Source: Clostridia bacterium (GTDB lineage Bacteria; Bacillota; Clostridia; Peptostreptococcales; Anaerovoracaceae). From it: a DNA stretch of 14,397 bases. The stretch lies in NCBI GenBank assembly GCA_900766045.1, contig CAAFTW010000042.1, positions 1-14,397 on the forward strand, written 5' to 3'. The notes below the pieces were generated by a model, which worked only from the letters and a program-made list of their open reading frames with translations, searched no databases and was not told the origin of the DNA. Made by a program: the position numbers and the translations under genes. Positions 7,338-13,707 of the stretch are shown here, in pieces; the stretch's first letter is position 1, and each line of letters opens with the position of its first letter.

Positions 7338-8902
7338 AAACCATACCGGCAACCCTGAAGCCCTTCACCTCCTCTCCCATTGGCGAGAACAGGAAGCGCC
7401 GCGTTGCCGCTTACGCCCGGGTCTCCACCGACCACGACGAACAGTTCACAAGCTATGAGGCCCAGATCGATTACTACACAAAATACATCAAAGCAAGAAA
7501 CGACTGGGAGTTCGTCAAAGTCTACACCGATGAAGGCATTACCGGCACAAGCACAAAGCACCGCGAGGGATTCAAGCAGATGGTAGCCGATGCGCTGGAC
7601 GGAAAGATCGATCTTATCGTCACAAAGTCTGTCAGCCGGTTTGCCCGGAACACAGTTGATTCCCTCACTACCATCCGTGAACTGAAGGAGCATAGCGTCG
7701 AGTGCTATTTCGAGAAGGAAAACATCTGGACCTTTGACGGCAAGGGAGAACTGCTGATCACAATCATGTCCTCGCTGGCGCAGGAAGAATCCAGAAGCAT
7801 TTCCGAGAACTGCACCTGGGGTCAGAGAAAACGTTTTGCTGACGGCAAGGTTACTGTTCCATTCAAACGATTCCTTGGCTATGACCGAGGGCCTAACGGC
7901 GAGTTGGTAGTCAATAAAGAACAGGCCAAACTTGTAAAGAAGATCTACCGAATGTTTATGGAAGGCACAACGCCTTACGGAATTGCCACTAAGCTCACGG
8001 AGGAGAATATTCCATCGCCAAGCGGCAAGCAGAAATGGCATGCCGGAACGGTAAAGGCTATCCTCTCCAATGAAAAATACAAGGGTGACGCACTCTTGCA
8101 GAAGTCCTTCACCGTCGACTTCCTGACCAAGAAAACAAAAATCAATGAAGGTGAGGTCCCGCAGTACTATGTCGAAAAGGACCACGAAGCAATCATTGAT
8201 CCGGAGATCTTCGATCAGGTCCAGGATGAACTGAAGCGCCGCTGCCCCGGTAGAAACCGCTACAGTGGCGTTCATGTTTTCTCCGGCAAGGTAAAATGCG
8301 GACAGTGCGGGAGCTGGTACGGCTCTAAGGTCTGGCATTCCAATGACAAATACCGCCGGACGATCTGGCAGTGTAATCATAAGTACGATGGCGGTGAGAA
8401 ATGCAAAACGCCAGTCCTCACGGATGATGAACTCAAGGGAAAATACATCTCAGCAGTCAACAAGCTGTTTGCCGACAAGAAATCGATTCTGGCAGATTAT
8501 AACGAGATCCTCGCTGGACCGCTTTACGATACTTCCGGACTGGAAAGGAAAAGGACAGAATATGAAGACGAAATGAGTACCGCAGCTGAACTGGTGCAGA
8601 AGGAAATCAAGAAGAACGCTCTGGAACCGCAGAATCAGGCAGAATACCAGAAGCGGTATGACACCCTGACAGAACGCTTCAATGCAGCGAAAAAGAGTCT
8701 CGCCGACACCGAAGCTGAAATCAGCAGAAAAGAACTCGCCCGCTCTTCTATCCGGCAGTTTCTGACTACGCTTGGCAAACAAAAAGACCTTGTGACAACA
8801 TTCGACGCCGTACAATTCCAGAGCCTCGTTGATTTCATCACGGTTTACAGCAAAGATGACATCCGGATAAACTTCAAGAACGGGATGGAAATCAAAGCCT
8901 GA
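7316..8902 (+). CDS. Large serine recombinase 2
   Basis: A 528-residue recombinase starting at TTG 7316. AAGGAGTG (7301-7308) sits at the right distance, and the start overlaps recombinase 1 by 22 nt, so the two are translationally coupled. The catalytic domain has Ser37 in AAYARVST and the same SRFARNTVD and QEESRSISE motifs. The DNA-binding recombinase domain is followed by a single zinc ribbon (KCGQCG, then WQC and KC). A charged coiled coil covers about residues 400-480 (LERKRTEYEDEMSTAAELVQ onward), followed by a terminal FKNG strand. This is the classical large serine integrase plan, unlike its neighbour. The two may work together or on different sites; adjacent recombinases are known in clostridial elements. 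Confidence 0.95.
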   Translation: MEQQRKVKTIPATLKPFTSSPIGENRKRRVAAYARVSTDHDEQFTSYEAQIDYYTKYIKARNDWEFVKVYTDEGITGTSTKHREGFKQMVADALDGKIDLIVTKSVSRFARNTVDSLTTIRELKEHSVECYFEKENIWTFDGKGELLITIMSSLAQEESRSISENCTWGQRKRFADGKVTVPFKRFLGYDRGPNGELVVNKEQAKLVKKIYRMFMEGTTPYGIATKLTEENIPSPSGKQKWHAGTVKAILSNEKYKGDALLQKSFTVDFLTKKTKINEGEVPQYYVEKDHEAIIDPEIFDQVQDELKRRCPGRNRYSGVHVFSGKVKCGQCGSWYGSKVWHSNDKYRRTIWQCNHKYDGGEKCKTPVLTDDELKGKYISAVNKLFADKKSILADYNEILAGPLYDTSGLERKRTEYEDEMSTAAELVQKEIKKNALEPQNQAEYQKRYDTLTERFNAAKKSLADTEAEISRKELARSSIRQFLTTLGKQKDLVTTFDAVQFQSLVDFITVYSKDDIRINFKNGMEIKA

Positions 8903-8926
8903 AACCAAATATCCATAGAACAAAAT

Positions 8927-8962
8927 GCGCCACCTACGACAAAACCGGAGGTGACGTTTTTT
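8927..8962 (+). terminator. Terminator at the end of the recombinase operon, perhaps bidirectional
   Basis: CGCCACCT (8928-8935) pairs with AGGTGACG (8949-8956) with one mismatch and is followed by six T residues (8957-8962). Read leftward the same stem is followed by a short T stretch (AAAA at 8922-8925 on the plus strand), so it could also stop the leftward operon that ends at 8996. Confidence 0.65.
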
Positions 8963-8995
8963 ATTCGTTCTGCAGCAATTCACGTATTCTTTTCG

Positions 8996-9232
8996 TCAGA
9001 CCTCACTATTGTCTGCTTCTGGATCTACATCTTGTCCGGGATGCATACTGACAGCACCCTTGGCCTGTAAATTGGCTAGATTCTCCAGCATTATCTTTCC
9101 GATCTCGGTCGGATCATAATTGCACGCGGAACAAATGAGCCGCAGCCCATCTGGCGTCAACATACGACCATGCCTCGTGTCATCCAGCAACTTCTGATAT
9201 TCTTCATATTGCTTGTTTGTAATCTTCTTCAT
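8996..9232 (-). CDS. Unrecognised 78-aa protein, third gene of the leftward operon
   Basis: A 78-residue protein starting MKKITNKQYEEYQKLLDDTR. The ATG at 9232 is preferred over the in-frame ATG at 9283 because AAAGGAAG lies just upstream and the 9283 start would overlap the preceding gene. The N-terminal half is helical and charged (MLTPDGLRLICSACNYDPTE in the middle), with a lone CSAC pair and an acidic C-terminus. No family is recognised. It begins 13 nt after the 53-aa membrane peptide gene and is surely co-transcribed with it. A soluble partner of the peptide, such as an immunity or control protein, is conceivable but unsupported beyond position. Confidence 0.65.
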   Translation of the reverse strand: MKKITNKQYEEYQKLLDDTRHGRMLTPDGLRLICSACNYDPTEIGKIMLENLANLQAKGAVSMHPGQDVDPEADNSEV

Positions 9233-9245
9233 TGCTTCGCTTCCT

Positions 9246-9407
9246 TTAGCAATGTGCAAATGCCTTGATAGCATAAACAGCAACTACTGCTGCCGGAATG
9301 CTCATCAAGGCAACAGCAGCTGGCCAACCAGTAAGACTGACATTTACAGTTGAATGCTTTGCTAATTCCGGTGCTCCCATTGTTAAGTTTTCAATCCCAT
9401 TTTCCAT
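9246..9407 (-). CDS. 53-aa membrane peptide, second gene of the leftward operon
   Basis: A short gene with ATG at 9407 and TAA at 9248-9246, preceded by GGAGAAAGG at normal spacing. The peptide begins MENGIENLTMGAPELAKHST, has one hydrophobic segment at about residues 27-50 (WPAAVALMSIPAAVVAVYAI) and ends KAFAHC. Residues 1-22 are polar, and a single Lys sits close to the end of the segment. Size and layout fit a small membrane protein such as a type I toxin, a holin-like peptide or a membrane anchor. It lies between two other small genes with tight spacing, so it is likely real despite its length. No family recognised. Confidence 0.65.
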   Translation of the reverse strand: MENGIENLTMGAPELAKHSTVNVSLTGWPAAVALMSIPAAVVAVYAIKAFAHC

Positions 9408-9455
9408 GTTGCTATCCTTTCTCCGCTGCTTATTTGCGGTTGCTATATTTATGCC

Positions 9456-9920
9456 TCATTGGCCTGCATCGTTTAGAATGGATAGAATCTGACTGATGTA
9501 ATCCATTGCTTCTTCATCTGAACGCTCAAGAAGTTTTGCGACCTTTCTTACCACTTCTAGACGATCAACAGTAGACATTTCTTGTGTTTTTACTTCAGGA
9601 GATGGAATTTCCGTGTACACCAGAAGGCGATTTCCAACTAAGTGACTGTTGTATCTTCCGTTACAGTTTTTAGTGAGGTAGGCAGAAACACCTCTTAAAT
9701 GATTCCCAATTGCAAAACTGGAAACCATATCTACGGGAACCCTTACCTCAAGGACCACATTGTTTCCGATTAACATCGGAACTTCCAATTGAACATTGTA
9801 TCTGGAGTACAGGTTAAGAGATGCGCTTTCTGTCGCATCGCGGATGTCCCGTAAACAGTCTGCTGCCTTGATGCTCGAATCAGCAAATTCTATCTGTATG
9901 AACTTAGATACCATCTTCAT
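9456..9920 (-). CDS. Unrecognised 154-aa protein, first gene of the leftward operon
   Basis: A 154-residue soluble protein starting MKMVSKFIQIEFADSSIKAA. It begins with a strand-helix unit, has a beta-rich middle (VQLEVPMLIGNNVVLEVRVP, then RLLVYTEIP) and ends in a helical C-terminal third (about 115-150, EVVRKVAKLLERSDEEAMDY). AAAAGGAGA precedes the ATG at 9920. It is the promoter-proximal gene of a three-gene leftward operon opposite to the recombinases. I recognise no family, HTH or catalytic motif. The composition is slightly more AT-rich than the phage-like block, which would fit cargo of separate origin. Confidence 0.75.
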   Translation of the reverse strand: MKMVSKFIQIEFADSSIKAADCLRDIRDATESASLNLYSRYNVQLEVPMLIGNNVVLEVRVPVDMVSSFAIGNHLRGVSAYLTKNCNGRYNSHLVGNRLLVYTEIPSPEVKTQEMSTVDRLEVVRKVAKLLERSDEEAMDYISQILSILNDAGQ

Positions 9921-9942
9921 ATTTCAGGTCTCCTTTTGTATC

Positions 9943-9963
9943 TACATTCGGCGTTACTTGTAA
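9943..9963 (-). repeat. Putative operator box 1 (downstream of the promoter)
   Basis: On the reverse strand the box starts TTACAAGTAACG and ends CCGAATGTA. It matches box 2 (10003-10023) at 16 of 21 positions in direct orientation, its first base exactly 60 bp from that of box 2. Its own ends (TACA and TGTA) form an inverted half-site pair, as expected for a dimeric regulator. It covers the region just after the predicted transcription start. Confidence 0.55.
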
Positions 9964-9973
9964 ATTTGTCCTA

Positions 9974-10002
9974 AATATATCACGCTTGTTGCCAGATGTA
10001 AA
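9974..10002 (-). promoter_or_regulatory. Promoter of the three-gene leftward operon
   Basis: On the reverse strand TTTACA (10002-9997), a 17-bp spacer and TATATT (9979-9974) make a near-consensus housekeeping promoter. Transcription would begin near 9967, about 47 nt before the first start codon. It is bracketed by two copies of a 21-bp repeat, which is how repressor operators are commonly arranged. Confidence 0.75.
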
Positions 10003-10023
10003 TACTTTCAGCGCGATTTGTAA
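10003..10023 (-). repeat. Putative operator box 2 (abuts the -35 element)
   Basis: On the reverse strand this box reads TTACAAATCGCG then CTGAAAGTA. It ends at the base immediately before the -35 hexamer of the operon promoter. Its similarity to box 1, the shared TTACAA start and GTA end, and the exact 60-bp spacing support a regulator-binding role. The regulator is unknown. Confidence 0.55.
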
Positions 10024-10036
10024 AATATTTGGGCTC

Positions 10037-10059
10037 AAAAAAATCGGGCTATAACCCGA
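10037..10059 (-). terminator. Leftward terminator after the hsdM remnant
   Basis: On the reverse strand TCGGG (10059-10055) and CCCGA (10048-10044) form a short stem around a 6-nt loop, followed by seven T residues (10043-10037). It would end leftward transcription from the methylase remnant before it reaches the promoter of the three-gene operon. Confidence 0.6.
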
Positions 10060-10100
10060 CATCTACATTGCACCCTTATTTTCGACCTTGCACCCTTTTT

Positions 10101-10748
10101 TTATGCGCACATTTTGGAAGCGTTAAATTGTATCATTTTCGGTCGGATGTTTTCATAAACGATACCGGAATACGGCTCGATCAGCTCGCAGAGCAGCGCG
10201 ACGACCGTGCGGGGCGTGTAGAATTCTCCCTTGCCTTTGCCTTCTTTCAGAGCGAACTGACGCAGGCAGTATTCATATACCTTACCGAATACATCCTTGT
10301 CGCCACCGACCTGAAGCTGGATGCCGTTGATAAGGTCGATCAGGGATGACAGACCGCTTGGATCCATATGCAGGCGGGAATAGTAGTTGTCCGGCAGAGC
10401 ACCGGCTAATGCCGGGTTCTTTGCTTCGATTTCATGCAACGCCGTATCAATCTTGATTGCGATATCAGGCTGCTTTGCGTTCTGCATGATATACGCCCAT
10501 CTGGCGCATTCCGGGATATAGAACACGTTATCCTTCGTATAGAAGGGCATCATCTCCAGAAATGCCCCCTGACCGTTCGCCTTCATCTGCTCCCGGTGAG
10601 CGTCAAAGCGGTCATTCGCGTATTTCAGGAAGATCATTGATAAAACAACATGCTTATATTCAGCAGGTTCAATCTTGCCGCGCAGCTTGTTAGCTGCATC
10701 CCAAAGGATCTGCTCGATTGGTTTCTGTTTTTTTACAGCCTTAGCCAT
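10101..10748 (-). pseudogene. hsdM: Type I restriction-modification methylase subunit HsdM, N-terminal remnant
   Basis: The 215-residue reading frame starts MAKAVKKQKPIEQILWDAAN with a good AAAGGAGAA upstream. It matches the N-terminal helical domain of HsdM through GEFYTPRTVVALLCELIEPY up to Tyr198 (GIVY). In intact HsdM this point runs straight into the SAM-binding DPxxGSGG motif. Here it is replaced by 17 unrelated residues (ENIRPKMIQFNASKMCA) and a stop, so motif I, the NPP(Y/F) catalytic motif and the C-terminal domain are all absent. About 500 residues would be normal. The protein cannot methylate DNA. The junction lies at 10154/10155. No specificity or restriction subunit gene is in the window. 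Confidence 0.85.
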
Positions 10749-10860
10749 TGCTTGTTCTCCTTTATAAATATATAAATTGCTGTGACTTCATTTTACCATA
10801 CATCGGTTGATACGACTACACGATTGAAGTCCAAAATAAATAGGGATCGCTCTCTTCAGT

Positions 10861-10911
10861 GTGTAAGAAAATAAGCCGTAATTCGTAACGAATTCTACCC
10901 GTATTTTACAC
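10861..10911. repeat. Imperfect 51-bp inverted repeat at the hsdM break
   Basis: GTGTAAGAAAATA at the left faces TATTTTACAC at the right, and the centre is the perfect palindrome AATTCGTAACGAATT (10880-10894). The repeat ends only a few bases before the point where the neighbouring hsdM reading frame loses homology. The GTGTAAAA ends recall those of some IS256-family insertion sequences, so this could be a collapsed IS scar; that reading is tentative. Confidence 0.5.
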
Positions 10912-10916
10912 AGTAT

Positions 10917-11855
10917 TTATATTATTGATAAGGGCGGATTGCTGACTACCGCATCGACATACAGCGGATCATAGGTTCCTGCCGGATCGGACTCATCAAA
11001 ATACGGCCAGTCTTCTTCCAGTGTATCTCCGTTTCTTGTGACGATATTATCCGGAAGGATGCCGCGCATAACCAGGTTCATCCTGGTTAAGTTATAGGTG
11101 TTTGCCTTCAGCTCCTGCGCATAGTAGCGGATGCGGTTCGGGTCGTCCATGTACTTGGCAACCGAATGTCCGATATTGATCAGAAGGGATCCTGAACCGG
11201 ACGTCGGGTCATAGATGCGGATTTCCTTTCTGTCCTTCAGATGGTCGGCAACAATTTCCGACATCAGAAGCGATACTTCATGCGGAGTATAAAATTCTCC
11301 TGCCTTCTTTCCTGCATTTGATGCAAACTTCTCAATCAGATATTCATAAATATAACCGAGAACATCGTAGTCCTGTTTCTTATTCATCGGGATCTCATCA
11401 ATCAGATGAATCAGGTCGCGGACCGCCTTGGTCTGTGTCTTTGTGTCTCTTCCCAGCTTGCTCAGTCCGGTTTCCAGCGTGGCGAAGATTCCCTCAAAAA
11501 CTTTCTTGTGGGACTGCGATATCAGACGTGAAAAAGAAGACAGGGCCGTCCTGACATTATCTACGCTAAAGTCAGAACCCATATCTATCCATGTGGAGAA
11601 CAGATCTTTATAAGCAATAAAATATCCCAGGCTCTGCTGTGTACTCTGAACCGTTTCCTGGTCTTCTTCGTTTACGTATTCTCGGATGTCATCCGGCGTG
11701 TAGTCTCTTTTCAGAAGCCAGTGCTCCTCTTTTTCCGACAGGTATTTATAGAAAATAAAACCGAGAATATAGTCCTTATACTCATTCGCTTCAATGCTAG
11801 AACGCATCTTGTTGGCAGACTCCCAGATCTTGGATGCCAGCTGATTCTTATTCAT
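10917..11855 (-). pseudogene. hsdM: Second type I methylase subunit HsdM, 3'-truncated
   Basis: The frame encodes 312 residues from ATG 11855, starting MNKNQLASKIWESANKMRSS. This start is chosen over the in-frame ATG six codons upstream because family members begin here and GGAGAGGAAAG lies immediately before it. It has the N-terminal HsdM domain, FYTPHEVSLLM, the SAM motif DPTSGSGSLL (Asp216) and the start of the catalytic motif, NPPL (306-309), then stops three residues later. Roughly the last 200 residues, including the target-handling C-terminal domain, are missing. It differs strongly from the other hsdM remnant, so the two come from separate type I systems. It is probably inactive. Confidence 0.88.
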
Positions 11856-11962
11856 TCTTTCCTCTCCATTCACTTTCCTGATTGATCTTTTCCATGCTGT
11901 TATTCTAACACAGAATGTTTACTTCTTCGCAGTCTTAAAATCCCTCTCCAGCTTTCCGGCTT

Positions 11963-12202
11963 CTATTCTTCCGAATCATCATATTCCTTAATCAGAATAA
12001 ACATGCAGTTTTCCCGTTCGGATTTACGGAAGCCCTCGACAGCCGGAAAACCTTTACTGGTGTAAATTTCATAATATTGCATTGGATACTCTCTGGCGCT
12101 GATCTTCTGTGCTTTCCCGGAGGTCTGAAGGTTAACGTTACTATATGCTTTTCCGTACATCCGGTCTATGACATGATGACGTAAGTGTCCGGACTCTTCC
12201 AT
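11963..12202 (-). CDS. Unrecognised 79-aa ORF upstream of the hsdM remnant
   Basis: A 79-residue ORF starting MEESGHLRHHVIDRMYGKAY and ending in an acidic KEYDDSEE tail. The only ribosome binding site is weak (AGGAACGGA), so an internal start at residue 15 is possible. A good promoter lies 77-104 nt upstream on the same strand. It could be the 5' gene of the hsdM operon, the remainder of a longer gene, or an independent small gene. No domain is recognised; the middle (YYEIYTSKGFPAVEGFRKSE) looks like a small folded alpha/beta unit. Confidence 0.5.
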   Translation of the reverse strand: MEESGHLRHHVIDRMYGKAYSNVNLQTSGKAQKISAREYPMQYYEIYTSKGFPAVEGFRKSERENCMFILIKEYDDSEE

Positions 12203-12278
12203 GGCTGTCCGTTCCTGTGTTCTCGCCGTATTTCTGGAATATCGCTTATTCTAAGGAATAATAATTGTGCCTCTTTTC

Positions 12279-12306
12279 ATTGTATCTTAAGTAGATGATT
12301 CGTCAA
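12279..12306 (-). promoter_or_regulatory. Leftward promoter ahead of the 79-aa ORF and hsdM
   Basis: On the reverse strand TTGACG (12306-12301), a 16-bp spacer and TACAAT (12284-12279). Transcription would begin near 12272, about 70 nt before the 79-aa ORF. It faces away from the rhodanese promoter at 12430. Confidence 0.55.
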
Positions 12307-12429
12307 TCTATTCCAGTATATCTGCCAGCAAGAGTGATTATTATCGGACAGTTGAATCGTTGCAATCTATTGTATACACACGGTTTATCTTCTTGCTTAT
12401 ATAAATTTTGTCTATATTCAGAATCATTC

Positions 12430-12458
12430 TTGAACAGCATTTTCATAATTGCTATAAT
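12430..12458 (+). promoter_or_regulatory. Promoter of the rhodanese gene
   Basis: TTGAAC (12430-12435), 17 bp, then a perfect TATAAT (12453-12458). The start of transcription would be near 12465, about 46 nt before the ATG. A second TTGACA (12464-12469) lies just downstream but lacks a good -10. Confidence 0.7.
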
Positions 12459-12510
12459 TGATTTGACAAAATAAGCTGTATCACCTTATCAATGAAAAGG
12501 AGAAAACATC

Positions 12511-13050
12511 ATGAAAAAGAAACTTACAATTTTGGCGATGTCAATGTTGCTCGTCTTCACCTTCGGCGCATTCCAGTGCGCATTCGCAGCAACCGGATCT
12601 GCTCCGTTCGGAACAGATAAAAAGGACCCGAATGAACTGACCGTCGAGACTGCAACTCTGCAGTACATCAAGGATCAGAAAGCCGGCGGCTACAAGACAG
12701 TATCCACACCAAAACTGAAGAGCTGGATCGACAAGAAGACCAAGGTTATCATCATCGACACAATGCCTGCAGATAGCTATAAGGCTCAGCGCATTCCGGG
12801 AGCAAAGAATGTCACTGTAGAAATGGACAAGATCACTTCCGCTCAGAAGAAAGCTATCCTGAAGGCAGCTGGAAAGAACAAGAAGGCAAAGATCGTGGTT
12901 TACTGCGGATTCGTTAAATGCCCGCGTTCCCACTACGGTGCAGCATACCTGGTAAAGAAGGGTTACAAGAACGTATACCGTCTGCCGGGTGGAATCGCAG
13001 CATGGATGGATGCAGGATATGAATACACATCTGACACAGCTGGAAAATAA
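12511..13050 (+). CDS. Exported single-domain rhodanese-like protein
   Basis: A 179-residue protein with a typical Sec signal peptide: KKK at the N-terminus, a hydrophobic core (about 6-20) and a likely cut after Ala26 in CAFA-A. A rhodanese domain covers about residues 63-172, with VIIIDTMPADSYKAQRIPGA, the active-site loop VVYCGFVKCPRS (Cys132 as likely nucleophile, a second Cys137 in the loop, Arg139) and the closing LPGGIAAWMDAGY motif. The family transfers sulfur from a persulfide on the loop Cys or serves as a redox or anion-binding module; outside the membrane the role is unknown. AAAAGGAG precedes the ATG. It is a one-gene unit with its own promoter and terminator, and looks like a host gene. 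Confidence 0.9.
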   Translation: MKKKLTILAMSMLLVFTFGAFQCAFAATGSAPFGTDKKDPNELTVETATLQYIKDQKAGGYKTVSTPKLKSWIDKKTKVIIIDTMPADSYKAQRIPGAKNVTVEMDKITSAQKKAILKAAGKNKKAKIVVYCGFVKCPRSHYGAAYLVKKGYKNVYRLPGGIAAWMDAGYEYTSDTAGK

Positions 13051-13101
13051 GATTTATAATTCGACACAGATCTTAACAACTACAAAATAGAATGACGAAC
13101 A

Positions 13102-13140
13102 AGGACGCAGATCCGCGGAAATCGCGGACTGCGTCCTTTC
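13102..13140 (+). terminator. Strong hairpin after the rhodanese gene
   Basis: AGGACGCAG (13102-13110) pairs with CTGCGTCCT (13129-13137), and an inner CCGCG/CGCGG (13113-13117/13123-13127) extends the stem around a GAAAT loop. The trailing T run is short (TTCT), so it may be an inefficient or factor-dependent terminator, or a transcript-stabilising hairpin. Confidence 0.65.
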
Positions 13141-13491
13141 TGCTCTTCCTACTCGTCACTGCTCAGACATTTCTGTCCACTCGTCGCTGCTCAATAATCT
13201 CCGCTCCATCATCTATCCACCAATTATGCATTCCCTTTCATTTGAAACCCAGACTTTCCGTTATAATACAACCCATTTCCCGTATGTACAGAATTTTAAA
13301 TCGCTGTTTTCTACATACGGACAGAAAATCGTATGTATGATCTGATGATTTTCCGCCGTGTACATCTAATTTTATACTTTATGATTATGTTATCTGATAA
13401 CTTTGTATGTACATATGCAAATAAATACGTTTCATATATATTGGCGCAGTTTCAGGCACCACTGCCGGAATAAGGTTCTCAGATTCTACTC

Positions 13492-13540
13492 CAACGGGCG
13501 CTTTCGGAAAACGTTCCCCGGAATTATGCTGCGCCCGTTG
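13492..13540. repeat. GC-rich inverted repeat, 10-bp perfect arms
   Basis: CAACGGGCGC (13492-13501) is exactly complementary to GCGCCCGTTG (13531-13540) across a 29-nt loop that itself contains TTCGG and CCGGAA as a weaker nested stem. It stands out in AT-rich surroundings. It is not followed by a T run, so a terminator is unlikely; a structured RNA or element end is possible. Confidence 0.6.
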
Positions 13541-13707
13541 CGTATATATTCTCTACCACACGCATATACATCCATTCTGCAGCTTTCAGTGGCAAAATCA
13601 TTACGTTGTGCACAACTAAAATATGTACTGAGACGGGTTCCGAACAACTATACATACAAAATAGTAATTTTTTGGTAACATCCGTGCTTTTTTGCGTGCG
13701 TACATAT

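Noticed and set aside
7274..8380. Leftward open frame of 368 codons
   Set aside because: It is a shadow of the second serine recombinase, whose catalytic and zinc motifs are unmistakable on the other strand.
9298..9492. 64-codon rightward frame
   Set aside because: It is antisense to the 53-aa membrane peptide gene and lacks a ribosome binding site.
10029..10349. 106-codon rightward frame near the hsdM remnant
   Set aside because: Antisense to the hsdM remnant, which has clear family motifs; no ribosome binding site was found.
13403..13678. 91-codon frame in the gap before the IS
   Set aside because: No ribosome binding site, composition unlike a protein, and it covers the inverted repeat at 13492-13540.
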